Of a stretch of 58,174 bases of DNA, positions 1-11,767 are shown piece after piece. The DNA lies in assembly GCA_037447655.1 (NCBI GenBank), contig JBBHKE010003101.1:1-58174 (forward strand), given 5' to 3'. Every line of letters starts with the position of its first letter. Within the stretch, counting starts at the first letter, position 1. The stretch comes from Zygnema cylindricum. Lineage: Eukaryota > Streptophyta > Zygnematophyceae > Zygnematales > Zygnemataceae. The notes below the pieces were generated by a model. The model was not told where the DNA came from and searched no databases. It saw only the letters and a list, made by a program, of their open reading frames with translations. The position numbers were made by a program, and so were the translations under genes.

Positions 1-1675
1 AATTTCCGTACGTCCACGGAGGACATACTCACGCATTCTCCCAAGTGACGACACGTGTCCCAAGTGTGAATGAACCGTGAACTCCCAACTTCACTGTCAC
101 ACTAATTTCGGTAAGTACTGAACCGAATCCAACCAAAAATAGCTTAAGTCTTGAACAGCTCTCTCTCACAGCTGAGGCATAAAGAGGACTAAAACTTTCT
201 AAAAACAACAACATTTGACTTAGCCGCAAAAATGAAATCTACTAGCGAACCGTTACACTGAATTTGGACACAAATTAAACGACGACGTACGTATAACGAC
301 GACGTCATGTATAAACTCGCACTAAACGAAATAAACTTCAAACAAAATAAAAAAAGCGTACTCGCATATAAATATCGATGAAACTAAAATGTCACGTAGT
401 AGATTTAATTTTTGCGGATAAGTCAACTGTCGGTGTATGCTTTCACAAACGTGAAGTGAAAAACTACCTGTGCGCAACCATTATATTTATATGTGGCTGC
501 TGCAGTTTTGTTACAGTAAACCCGCGCCGGCCGTGTGAATTGTCTTTTTTATGACGATCGACATTCGCAAGAGCAACACCCTTTTAACCGCCAGTTACAA
601 TATTCCACCAGTCAAAGTTGTTCGACGGATTGACCGTCAAATATGAACTAAAAGGTACTTAGCTTGTACAAAAATGTATTTTGAATGTACAATTTCTGAT
701 AACTACTTGCGCGCAGAGCAATTCCCTTTGTGAATTGCTAATCGCAGAGACAATTTTTTGCTGCACGCAGGAGGTTAGGAAAATTGAACATTTGAAGTAC
801 AGTTTTGTACAAGTTACGTACCTTTGAGTTTAGATTTGACTTTCAATCCGTCGAACAACTTTGATTTTTCGAAATATTGTAAGAACAATTAAAAAAGTGT
901 CACGCTAGCGAATGTCGACCGTCATAAAAAAAATATTCAGGCGGCCGACCAAAGTTAAGTGTTACAAAATTGCGACAATCACATACAAATAAAATGGCTG
1001 CGCGCATATGGTTTCTCACTTCACGTGAGCTCCATACTGACATTTAAGCTGCAAAGACGGATCTAATCGCGAACCCATTACGTTGAACTTGGACACAAAT
1101 TAAAAGACGACGGCATATATATAAATTAACTCGCACGAAACCATAAAATTCGTACAAAATATTTTTAAGTTGGTACGCTTTCTTATTTTGTACGAAGTTT
1201 ATTTCGTTTTGTGCGAGTTAATTTATACATATGACGGCGTCCTTTAATTTGTGTCCAAGTTCAACGTAACGGTTCACGATTTGATTCCGTTTTTGCGGCC
1301 AGGTTAAAAGCCAGTATAGAGCTCACGTGAAGTGAGAAACTATCTACGCGCAGGTAGTTGTCAGAAATTGTACATTTGAAGTACAGTTTCGCACAAGTAA
1401 CATACCTTCAAATTTAGAATTGACGGTCAATCCGTCGAGCAACTTTGACTGGCTGAATATTGTACTGGCGGTTAAAAAAGCGTCGCGCTTGCGAACGTCG
1501 GCCGTCATAAAAAAAAAACAATTCACATGGCTAGCGCAGATTTACTGTAACAGAATCCCGACAGCCACATATAAATAAAATGGCTGCGAGCAGGCAGTTT
1601 CTCACTTCACGTCTGTCAAAACACACATCAACATTTGACTTTGCTGCAAAAATGAAACCTACTACATGACGACGT
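1..1675. repeat. Foldback (alternating inverted-repeat) array, left part
   Basis: The stretch is built from one module of several hundred bases that appears alternately in forward and reverse orientation. The forward copy at about 400-735 is mirrored by the reverse copy at about 745-1150, around a dyad where AGCAATTCC meets GGAATTGCT-like sequence near 735. A second dyad near 1165 joins two copies through an inverted GTACAAAAT / ATTTTGTAC core. A further reverse copy runs from about 1350 to the copia insertion at 1676. The sequence resumes at 7774 on the other side of that element. No convincing protein frame is present. Arms contain several GTAC motifs. This resembles a foldback or MITE-derived palindromic repeat; no transposase was recognised. 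Confidence 0.75.
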
Positions 1676-2584
1676 AGTTGATTTTGGAAAGCTTCAAGTC
1701 TCAGTAAATTAGCGTGACAGTGAAAATATTGTAATCTGCGGCGTAAGGGACACGCGTTGTTATTTGAGTACAGTACAAGTGTTTGGAATGTATGTCAATT
1801 TGAATGGAACAACGCAGCTCCGACAGAAATATGACAACGCAGCTAGGACACACATACGATGCAGAAAAGACAACGCAGTTACGACGAAGAAAGTACAAAC
1901 GCAACTACGATGATTTTTGATATGATATTTACGGACAACGTAGCTACGGTCAAAATAGATGTAATCTAGTACAACAATGGATAACGCAACAGCGCAGGAT
2001 TTGAATGTGTCTTAGTACAGGACATCACTGCTGCGATCGATATGAATCAAGTCAACGAACACGATTCATACGAAGATCACGAGTGACGTAGCGGACAATG
2101 ATTTATACAATCACTTAGTATAGATTCTGAGTAATGTTGATTGTACGATGATAGATTAGTTTGGCGGGATAAGGAATATTTAGATCTTAGTTGAGATTAG
2201 TTTTTTGGACGTACCTTTTAAGTACACTGTTGTCGGTAGTATGACACGGAGCAAATACTCACTGAGAGTATAAGACTTAGGACTTAGAACATTTTATGTA
2301 TCTAGACTTCCAAGTAGTAAAATTGAAGACAATTTTTGGGAAACTTTTGAGTAATACATATTGAGTGTTGTCAAGTCAACTGTACTGAAACTTTGGGAGT
2401 TATCAGTGAATCAGCTGCTCTATAGTGTGATAGAGTTTTGTGAAGTTTGGATGCTTGTTTACAATTTGGTGAGCACTTGAAAAGAACTGTTTGGTAGGAT
2501 TCTTGATACCTTCTAAGAGTGTATCATGTCTACTTCTACTACTACTGTTGCTCCTCCACCTGCACCGGTGGTTATAGAACAACA
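1676..2584 (+). repeat. 5' LTR of copia 1 (contains the gag start codon)
   Basis: It is homologous to 6870-7768 along its length. The repeat runs past the gag ATG at 2526 and ends ACAACA at 2584, so about 20 gag codons lie inside the LTR. The sequence just after it, AGTTATGGGCCT, is a degenerate primer-binding site matching the initiator tRNA-Met anticodon arm. Confidence 0.85.
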
Positions 2585-3442
2585 AGTTATGGGCCTGTCA
2601 TCAAGAATTCCTATATTTTCGGGGGAGAAACTTGTTTATTAGGCAGATATGGTGGAGACTCACTATGAGAATGTTAATCTTTTGGATATATTGGATGGTT
2701 CCCTTGATGAATCTTAATCCGTCTTGGTCTAAGAAAAATACACAGGCTCGTTCTATATTAAAATTATGTATATCTAAGGACTTAGCTTTTTCTAGGATAA
2801 AAATGAAAAAAACAATAGATATCTGGAAATCTCTTAAAAATGATTATGAAAAAGCTAATGTCAAAGAAGAGCTTCTCTTGGCTAGAAAAATTTGAAACTA
2901 TAAGTACACTGGTGGTACGATGGCTGAATATGCTAACAAATTTTGCATCCTTGTAGATGCACATGCGTGTGCAGGTGGCACGTTTCCTCAGTTTCAACAG
3001 TCAACATTACAAATGAGGGGTCTTCCTCGTAGAATGAAAACAACATCTGATACTCTAAAACAAAAAGATAAGGCTAGCTAGACATTACAGTTAGCGATCG
3101 ATATTTCGCTACAAGAGGAAGCTACATCTCAAATTCTCAGTGCTGAGCAGGTAGAGGCTTTCAATTCAGACTTTGAGAGAAATTGACAGTTTAATCAACA
3201 GAAAAATCAGTTTAATCAACAGAATCAGTTCAGACAGTTTAACCAGAATGGAAATAGAAAATCAAACAATGCATGTTCTTATTGTAGTGAGAGAGGCCAT
3301 GGATATAGGTTTTGTCCTAAGCTTAAGAAGGTTAAAGATATAGGGTTATATAGGCCGAGATGGCAACAAAGTCAGTTTTATATAAACTTTACGAGGCCAA
3401 CACCTCGTGGAAATGCACTATTTTCTGCTTCTTCGTCACTCT
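2526..3442 (+). pseudogene. copia 1 gag with CCHC zinc knuckle, broken
   Basis: Translation from ATG 2526 gives a Ser/Thr/Pro-rich start followed by VMGLSSRIPIFSGE, the usual start of plant copia Gag. A stop follows at about 2640, and further stops interrupt the capsid-like region. Near 3268-3315 a zinc knuckle reads C-S-Y-C-S-E-R-G-H-G-Y-R-F-C (CX2CX4HX4C), which in this family binds the genomic RNA. The frame ends near 3442. In a live element Gag builds the cytoplasmic virus-like particle; this copy cannot make a full protein. Confidence 0.8.
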
Positions 3443-3492
3443 AAGACGAGACTCTGACCTTTTCTGAGGAAGATGAGACGGATCTTTTTGCA

Positions 3493-3693
3493 ATGGAAAC
3501 GGCGATAGAGGGCCCGAAGGACCCTGGATGGATAATTGATACAGGGGCATCAACCTACATGTGTTGGAACAAGGCTATCTTCAAAAATCTGAAATCAACG
3601 CCTGAGAAAAATATCTATTATGCTTGTGGAATAAGTGTTCAGACTCGTGCTGTGGGTGATGTATCTTTGCTAGTTGATGTAGAGGGTAATTAA
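3493..3693 (+). pseudogene. copia 1 aspartic protease remnant
   Basis: The 66-codon open stretch contains W-I-I-D-T-G-A-S-T, the catalytic aspartate motif (DTGA) of retroelement aspartic proteases, about 15 residues from its start. In Ty1/copia elements this domain cleaves the Gag-Pol polyprotein. The frame stops at 3693 before the integrase part, so protease and integrase are no longer in one reading frame. Confidence 0.75.
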
Positions 3694-3722
3694 TTGAAAG
3701 GACCCTTCACAGTGTCTTATTT

Positions 3723-4830
3723 GTGCCTGACTTTAGAAAAAGTATGTTTTCTACGTCTTTGGTAGAGAGTAAAGGTTTTGAGGTCAATTTGAAGAATGGT
3801 CGTCAGGTTGTTAGCAAAAATGGCAAGGTTGCAGCAACAGGTACTAGAGATAGTCGCAAGATGTACCACATGGATATGGCTAATACCAAGGAGAATGATG
3901 TTCTGTACTCTGGTGTTTTGCATTCAGATGAGTTGTGGCATAAAAGACTAGGCCATGTAAATTATGATAGTTTGAGAAAAAGGGTACTTGCTGGCAAAGT
4001 AGATGGTTTCTCAATCATAGATCAGCCGGTTAAAACGTGTGATGGCTGCGCTTTAGGCAAAATCCACAAACTTCCATTTCTTAAAGAGTTTGAGCATATA
4101 TCAACGAGACTTTTATAACAAATTCATTCGGATGTTTTTGGTCCTGTTAAGGTACCATCTGCAGAGGGGATGAAATATATGGTCACCTTCACAAATGATT
4201 TTTCCAAGTTTACAAAAGTATACTTCATGAAAAAAAAAGCGAAGTGTTTGGTCACTTCAAACACTATAAAGCATGGGTTGAAAAATTACATAATTTACCA
4301 ATTTTGGAGTTCACATCGAACAATGGTGGGGAATATACGTCGAAGGAATTTGAAACATTTTTACTTGATGAAGGTATAAGTCATTTTTTGACTATTCTAT
4401 ATTCACCGTAACAAAATGGGGTTTCGAAGAGATTAAATAGAACCCTCACGGAGAGCTCTAGGTCAATGCTTGCAGATATGAATGTGGATTTGAAATTGTG
4501 GGCCGAGACTCTAAATTGTGCAGTTTACATTAAGAATAGGATTCGATCAAGGTCGGTACAATCTACTCTTTACGAGATCAAGACAGGTAGAAAACAAGAT
4601 GTTAGTCATTTCAAAGTCTTTGGTAGTAAATGTTTTTTCTTCGATACATCTAATGATAGATGGAAAATTAAACCGAAGGGATTACCCGGTATCTTTCTAG
4701 GATATGATGATCAATGAAAAGGTTATCGAGTCTTTGTATTTGAAAGGCAAAAAATAGTTGTAGGGAGGAACATAATTGTCAAAAATGAACAAGACTCGAT
4801 ATATTTGTTTGAAATGACAGAGCAGCAAAA
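3723..4830 (+). pseudogene. copia 1 integrase, broken, catalytic triad eroded
   Basis: The first part (3723-4118) holds the GAG-pre-integrase zinc domain, W-H-K-R-L-G-H-V followed by C-D-G-C. The core begins near 4119 with I-H-S-D-V-F-G-P (first Asp present). At about 4309-4335 the second motif reads T-S-N-N-G-G-E-Y instead of SDNGGEY, and at about 4417 the third reads N-G-V-S-K-R-L-N-R instead of NGVAERLNR. Two of three DDE residues are therefore lost. Frameshifts occur near 4118, 4250-4400 and 4716. The C-terminal part (4466-4717) matches copia integrase up to the DVSHFKVFGSK block. Confidence 0.75.
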
Positions 4831-5189
4831 GCAGCAAGAAGTACAAGAATATGTCATTTTAGATTACATTCATGAAATTGTCCCGCAGGTGCAAAACTTC
4901 CCGGTGGTAACCCGGGAGTCCAAAATTCTTGAAGTTCTCTAACATGTTTAGTTCCAACTAGACGAACATCGGACAATGCAAACAAATCGCAACCAGCGCA
5001 ATCAGCGGAATGCGCGGGAACAGACAATCTCAACTTCAAAATTTTCGACGGAAAAATATCTTGTAGCCGCCTGCAAGCAAGCTCTCTCCATTTGCCTACT
5101 CGGCAGCCTCAAGGGAGCCTCTGACCATCCGGAAGGCCTTCTCATCACCAGAGTGTAATCACTGTATCGAGGCAGCAAACGAGGAAACG

Positions 5190-5870
5190 AAGTCAATCAT
5201 GGAGGCTTAGACATGGGAGCTTGTGGACCTTCCTCCGGACCGAAAAAACGATCGGCAGCAAATGCCTATTCAATGTGAAGTTCAATCTTGATACCACCAT
5301 TGAAGGATATAAGGCTAGACTTGTTGCAAAGGGATATAATCAAAAGAAAGGAATTGATTTTGAAGAAACTTTCTCTCCGGTTGTAAGATTTCCGACAGTT
5401 AGGATTTTGCTATCCCTAGCTGCTATAGAAAATATGGAAATCTATCAAATGGATGTAAAGACAACTTTTTTGCATGGAGAACTAAAGGAGACCATTTACA
5501 TGCAGCAGCCTGAAATGTATGTAAAGCCGGGAAAATAGCACTTAATATGCAAATTGTAAAAATCTCTAACAGGCCTAAAACATGCCCTTAGGCAATGGAA
5601 TTTGAAGCTAGATAGATTTTTAACTAGCTTAGAATTTCAAAGGATAAGTTCTGATCACCCTGTCTATGTTCTAAAGGGCGAGGATGAGATAATGTATATA
5701 GCAGTGTATGTAGATGATTTACTGTTAATTAGCAAATCAATGGCTGAAATTAACAAAATCAAAATTGCCTTAAATTCACGATTCGAAATGAAAGACCTCG
5801 GTGAGGCAAAATATATTTTTGGTATCGAGATAGAGAGGGATAGAAATAAGAGGTTAAAAAATTGACTCAA
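5190..5870 (+). pseudogene. copia 1 reverse transcriptase, broken
   Basis: The RVT_2-type domain is readable from the W-E-L-V-D-L-P-P-D-R block through the K-A-R-L-V-A-K-G-Y block and on to the catalytic Y-V-D-D-L-L motif at about 5707-5725, then M-K-D-L-G-E-A-K-Y. A stop lies at 5536-5538 and another at about 5863. The catalytic YVDD is intact although the frame is not. The frame opens with a mutated start region where a TAG interrupts an MEA-TWEL-type block near 5208. Confidence 0.8.
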
Positions 5871-6023
5871 AAAGAGGCTATTGGAAACATGTTAGATGAG
5901 TATGGAATGCGAGTGGCAAAATAATGTTTAACTCCAATAGAGTTTCGGCAGAAGTTAGAGGGAGAAGAGAAAGAACCAGGTGTCATTATTGGTGAATATT
6001 CACAGTCAGGAGAGGATGATCCT

Positions 6024-6690
6024 ATGACACTAATACCTTACAGACAAATGGTGGGAAGTTTAATATATTTCATGAACTGTACCCGTCCGGATATTACTGC
6101 AGCAGTTGGGGTTTTGAGCAGAAGTCTAGAGAATCCGAGAAAGTCCGACCGTGATGCGGCAAGGAGAGACTTAAGATATCTTGCAGGAACCAAAGACCTC
6201 AAACTCACACTAGGCGGAGGAGAAGTGAAGCTGCAAACATAGAGTGATGCAAGCTATGGCGACATGCCAAGCCGAAAATCCACCACGTGATTCATTATAC
6301 AAATCGGGAACGGGACTTGCTGCTGGAGCAGCAAACTTCACAAAGTCACGGCACAATCAACGATGGAGTTAGAAAATATGGCAGCAAACTCGGCCCTCAA
6401 AGAACTCTTATGGGTAAAATCCATGCTGCAAGAATTGGGATACATAGAAGTTGGCCCACAAGTGATCTGGTGTGATATCTAGGCTGCCATTGCCATTGCC
6501 TCTAACTCGATCATCACTTCAAAAGTAACCATATGGAGGTAAGATTACACTTTGTAAGAGAAAAAGTGTTCTCTAGGATGATTAAATTATGCTATCTGAC
6601 AGATGCAAAAATGATTGCTGATATGCTTTCTAAATCAATTCCTCCTCCTAAGCTGAAGTATTGTAGAGATAAAGTGGGATTGAGTGAATA
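6024..6690 (+). pseudogene. copia 1 RNase H domain, broken
   Basis: It begins with Y-R-Q-M-V-G-S-L-I-Y-F-M-N-C-T-R-P-D-I, the conserved region linking RT and RNase H in copia elements. D-A-S-Y-G-D, with the first catalytic Asp, follows a stop at 6239-6241. Two or more frameshifts follow, and the C-terminal K-Y-C-R-D-K-V-G-L block ends at about 6690. Between it and the 3' LTR lies a low-complexity run of GCTATGCTGC-like words (6690-6830). Confidence 0.7.
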
Positions 6691-6869
6691 ACTGAGCTGC
6701 TGCACTGCAACACTACCATGCTGCACTAGTCTTAAGTCAAGGTATAGTAAGACTAGGTGACTAGCTGATTTGCTCTGTTGCTATGCTGCCATGCCGCCCT
6801 GCTATGCTACCTTGCTGCGCTCATGTGACATCCCTGTTGCGCTGATATGAGTCTAAAGTGTTAGGGGAG

Positions 6870-7768
6870 TGTTGATTTTGGAAAGCTTCAGGTCTCAGTA
6901 AATTAGTGTGACAGTGAAAAGACAGTAATCTTCGGCGTAAGAGACACGCGTCGTTATTTGAGTACAGTACAAGTGTTTTGGAATGTATGTCAATTTGAAC
7001 GGAACAACGCAGCTGCGACACACACAGGTCAACGCCACTACGATGCATAAAAGACAACGCAGTTGCCACGCTGAATGTACAAATGCAATTGCGATGGTTT
7101 TCCATGTGATATTTACGGACAACGCAGCTACAATCAACATGGATGTAATCTGGTACAGCAAGGGATAACGCAGCAGCGCAGGATTTGAATGTGTCTTAGT
7201 ACAAGACACCGTTGCTGTGATCGATATGAATCATTCAAAGAACACGATTCATACTCAGATCCTGAGTGACGTAGCCGACAATGATTTATACAATCACTTA
7301 GTATAGATTCTAAGTAATGTTGATTGTACGATGATAGATTAGTTTGGCGCGATTAGGAATACTTAGATCTTAGCTGAAGATTAGTGTTTTGGACGTACCT
7401 TTCAGTAATACTTTTGTCGGGAATACGACACAGAGCAAGTACTCACGGAGAGTATAAGACTTAGGACTTAGAACTTTTTATGTATCTAGACTTCCAAGTA
7501 GTAAAACTGCAAAGAGTTTTTGGGAAACTTTTGAGTATTATATCTTGAGTGTTGTCAAGTCAACTGTACCAAAACTTTGGGAGTTGTCAGTGTTTCAGCT
7601 GCTCTATAGTTTGATAGAGTTTTGGTAAGTTTCGATGCTTTTATACAATTTGGTGAGCACTTGAAAACAACTGTTTGGTAGGATTATTGATAGCTTCTGA
7701 GAGTGTATCATGTCTACTTCTACTACTACTGTTGCTCCTCCACCTGTACCGGTGGTTGTAGAACAACA
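6870..7768 (+). repeat. 3' LTR of copia 1
   Basis: It starts TGTTGATT after the polypurine tract and ends GAACAACA. It also contains the gag ATG (7710) and its first 20 codons, so the ATG-containing end is part of the LTR and not a second internal region. The neighbouring GACGT at 7769 is the target-site duplication. Confidence 0.85.
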
Positions 7769-8330
7769 GACGTGTCATTTTAGTTTCATTGATATTTATA
7801 CGCGAGTATGTTTTTTTTTTATTTTGTACGAAGTTTATTTCGTTTCGTGCGAGTTTGTACATTTTGTACCTTGTCCTTTAATTTGTGCCCAAATTCAGTG
7901 TAACGGTTTGCTAGTAGATTTCATTTTTGTGGCTAAGTCAAATGCCGGTGTGTTCTCTAATAGACGTGAAGTGATAAATTGCCTGCGCGCAACCATTTTA
8001 TTTATATGTGGCTGCCGGAGTTCTACTACAGTAAACCTGCGCTGGTCGTGTGAATTGTTTTTTTTTAATAACGGTCGACGATCGCAAGCGCGACACTTTT
8101 TTAACCCCCAGTACAATAATCCGCTAGTCAAATCTTCTCGACGGATTGACCGTCATATCTGAACTTAAAGGTACGTAGCTTGTATGAAATTGTAATTCAA
8201 ATATACAATTTTTGACAACTACCTACCACAGCAAAAGTCGTCCCTGCAATTAGCAATTCCTTTTATTTATATGTGACTGCGGTAGTTTTGGTACATTTAG
8301 CTTTGGCCAGCCATGAGATTTTTTTTGGGG

Positions 8331-9593
8331 AATTGATCATGATAGTGACTGTTTTGGTTGCGCATAGTCACTTATGTCATTTTGTCAAAAAACGTACTTT
8401 TGAAGTACACACAGGTACAAATAAAGCATTGTTGAGTACAAATTTGACAGTCAATCGGTTGGACATCCTTGACTTTCAAAAAATTGTTTCAACCGCTTAA
8501 AATTTTGACGCGTTTGTGAACGTCGACCGTCATAGTAAAACTAGCAATTCACACGATCGACGAATGTTTATGGTGACAAAACTGCGACAACCACATGTAA
8601 ATAAAAGTGTAACAGACAGTCACTTTTTCCTACTATTTGAGCTCCTTAGTGCGATACTTAGCCGCAGAATTGAAATTTAATCGTCTAAGCGTTACATTGA
8701 ACCTAGACGCAGAGTGAAACGATACCTATTGAAACTGAAGTACTATAAGTCTCGTACGGAAATATTATAACGCACAAAACGGTAACTTTTATAATAAAAC
8801 AAACCGGCGTAAAAAATCAATTGAAATTAAATGAAAAAAATAAGCGTCGTCACGCGCAACGAAATCGCGCCACACTATCTAAAAATCATCAGTCTTACAT
8901 TGACAGCGAAATGTTAGGATATTGGGCGAATCGGCGTCGGCCGAATTCGCTCCATCAAATGGTTTGTTTGGTTCGCGTCAATTATGTTTTGTTTCGTTCG
9001 ATACTGTACTTTTGTGTCGGTTCGGTTTGGTGTGAGCGCCGAGCGGTATTCATTTGTACGAATCCCGTGTTGGTAGATTTCGAGGAAATGTTGGTTCGTG
9101 AAGCGTGACACGATCTTTTCGTTCGCGGAAATGTTTTATGTGTACGACGAAGCAACAATGTTTCCGTACGAGACTTATAGTAATTCAATTTCAAGAGGTT
9201 TCGTTTCACTTTGCGTATAAGTTCAATGTAACACTTAGACGATTAAATTTCAATTTTGCGGCTAAGTGATCTCACCGTGGAGCTCACATAACGACAAAAA
9301 ATGATTGTCAGCAACACTTTTATTTACATGCGGTTACCGCAGTTTTGTTACCGTAAACGTTCGTCGGCCTTGTTAATTGCTAATTTTATTATGACGGTTG
9401 ACGTTCGCAACCGCGACATAATTTTAAGCGGTTGAAACAATATTTTGAAAGTCAAAGTCGTTGAACCGTTTGACCGTCAAATTTTTACTCAACGGTGCTT
9501 TATTTGTACCTGTGTGTACTTCAAACGTACATTTTTTGACAAAATGACGTAAGTGACAATGCGCAACCAAAACAGTCACTGTCATGATCAATT
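8331..9593. mobile_element. Nested palindromic element with about 470-bp inverted arms
   Basis: The ends read AATTGATCATGATAGTGAC (8331) and, inverted, GTCACTGTCATGATCAATT (9593). The left arm (8331-about 8800) is mirrored by the right arm (about 9130-9593) with moderate divergence. The arms are distant relatives of the surrounding foldback module. The central spacer of about 330 bp is unique here and holds an open frame 8821-9108 (+, 95 codons, very Arg-rich at its start) that I do not recognise. It looks like a separate, older or divergent foldback subfamily inserted into the array. Confidence 0.65.
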
Positions 9594-9859
9594 CACATTT
9601 TTTTTTATGACTATCGACGTTCGCAAGCGCAACACTTTTTTAACCGTCGTTACAATATTTCGCCAGTCAAAGTTGTTCGACGAATTGACCGTCAAATATG
9701 AACTCAAAGGTACGTAACTTGTTCTATACTGTACTTCAAATGTAGAATTTTTGACAACTAACTACGCGCAACAAAAAATGTCTCTGCGATTAGCAATTCC
9801 TTAACGATATTTATTCAGAATTGCTAATCGCAGAGACAATTTTTTCTAGCGCGCAAGTA

Positions 9860-10357
9860 CAGCGCGAATCGTAATTAGAGTAAATAACGCTAATTCGGTC
9901 GCCCTAAATTTCGACTTTATCATCTTAAATAGAGTAAATGATTCTAAAATTTTCATTGTACTATTTATGGTAAGGTTTAATTAGCGTTAAAAAATATAAT
10001 TACGGTTCGTTTTAAATAGTGTGAAGTACGGACGACGCCGACAGTGAAAAATTGTACTTTTATAAGTACAAAGGTACAAATAATGCTTTGATACATGTCG
10101 TTATCATGTAATTGCGTTTTAACAAACTGCGTCGTGTAAACGTCATTGTGACGATAAACTGTAATTTTTGCCAAATTTTTTACAAATACCTTATTTACAT
10201 TAGATATATTAGCGTGCCAATTAGAGTGCTTCAATAAAATAGAGTAAAATTCCATTTAAAATATTTTTTATCACACAAATTAGAGTTCATAACTCTAATT
10301 ATTATATTCTCCTTTTTTACTATAATTTTTTCTTTACTCTAATTTCAATTCGCGGTG
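9860..10357. mobile_element. MITE copy 1 (TA-flanked, CACCGC-type TIR)
   Basis: It is a 498-bp element bounded by TA at 9858-9859 and 10358-10359. The terminal inverted repeats are CAGCGCGAATCGTAATTAG and, inverted from the right end, CACCGCGAATTGAAATTAG. Removing it restores the foldback arm (GCGCAAG-TA-GTTGTC). TA duplication and TIR type suggest Tc1/mariner-like mobilisation. It carries a GTAC cluster and no protein. Confidence 0.8.
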
Positions 10358-11266
10358 TAGTTGTCAAAAAATGTACATTTGAAGTACAATATAGTACAAC
10401 TTACGTACCTTTAAGTTCAGATTTGAAGGTTAATCTGTAGAACAATTTTGATTGGCAAAATATTGTGAAGACGGTTAAAAAAGTTCGCGCTTAGGAACGT
10501 CGAAGTAAAAAAAAAAAAAGGATTGTTGGCTAAGCTTAACTGTTACAAAATAGCGGCAATCACATATCAATAAAATGGTTGCGCGCAGATAGTTTCTTAC
10601 TTCACGTAAGCTCTATACTGACATTTAGCCTGGCCGCAAAAACATAATCTAGTCACGAACGGTTACATTGAACTTGACCACAAATTATTAGACGTAGTCA
10701 TATGTATAAATTAACTCGCACGAAACGAAAAAAACTTTGTACAAAATAAGAAAGCGTACCCGCTTCAAAATGCTTTGTACAAAGTTTATTTGTTTCGTGC
10801 GTGTTAATTTATACATTTGACTGCGTCCTTTAATTTGTGTCCAAGTTCAACGTAACGGTTAGCGATTAGAACCCATTCTTGCGGCTAAGTTAAATGCTAG
10901 ATAGAGCTCACGTGAAGTGAGAAACTACTAGCGGGAAGCCATTTTATTTGAATGTGATTGTCGCGGTTTTGTTACTCTAAACCTTTGCCGGCCGTGTGAT
11001 TTTTATTTTTTTTTATGAATGTCGACGTTCGCAAGTGCGACACTTTTTTAATCGTCATTACAATATTTCGCCAGTCAAAGTTGTTCGACGAATTGACGGT
11101 CAAACTTGAACTCAAAGATACATAACTTGTACAAAACTGTACTCCTAGTGTACAATTTATGACAACTACCTGCGCGTAGCAAAAAATGTCTCTACAATTA
11201 GCAATTCCCTAATGATTTTTACTCAAAATTGCTAATCGCAAAGATAACTTTTGCTATGCGCAGGTA

Positions 11267-11767
11267 CACCGCCAATCGTAATTAGATTAAATAATGCTAA
11301 TGCGGTCGCCCTAAATTTTCGACTTTATCATGTTAAACTGAGTAAATTTCTCTAAATTTTTCATTATACTATTTAAGGAAAGGTTTAATTAGCATAGAAT
11401 AATCTAATTTAGGTTTGTTTTAAATAGTGTGGAGTACGTATGACGTAAACCGTGCAAAATTTTACTTTTATAATTACAAAGGTACAAATAATGACTTAAT
11501 ACAGGTGGCTATCGTGTAACTGCGTTTTAACAAAACGCGTAGTGCAAACGTCATAGTTACGATAAACTGTACTTTTTGTCAGATTTTGTACGAATACCTT
11601 ATTTACATTAGAGATATAACCGTGCCAAATTAGAGTACTTAAAATAAATTAGAGTAAAATTCCTTTTTGAAAAAGTTATATCACACAAAATAGTGTTTAT
11701 AACTCTAATTATTTTTTTCTCAGTTTTTACTCTATTATTATATTTACTCTAATTTCAATTCAAGGTG
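11267..11767. mobile_element. MITE copy 2
   Basis: It is a 501-bp relative of copy 1, flanked by TA at 11265-11266 and 11768-11769, with ends CACCGCCAATCGTAATTAG and (inverted) CACCTTGAATTGAAATTAG. It sits at exactly the same position of the foldback module as copy 1, so the array was probably amplified after a single insertion. Confidence 0.8.

Larger units (their letters stand above)
1676..7768 (+). mobile_element. Ty1/copia LTR retrotransposon 1, complete but inactive
   Basis: Two long terminal repeats (1676-2584 and 6870-7768) flank gag, protease, integrase, reverse transcriptase and RNase H remnants in Ty1/copia order. The 5-bp sequence GACGT occurs directly before (1671-1675) and after (7769-7773), which is a target-site duplication. 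The sequences outside rejoin into one foldback arm, confirming insertion into the array. The 3' LTR starts TGTTG and ends CAACA. The first base of the 5' LTR is mutated (A for T). A purine-rich tract (AGGGGAG) precedes the 3' LTR. Stops and frameshifts in every domain make it a pseudo-element. Confidence 0.9.

Noticed and set aside
2632-2895. 87-codon frame as a separate gene in copia 1
   Set aside because: It reads out of the gag frame through a degenerate gag region; the true gag frame is recognisable in parallel.
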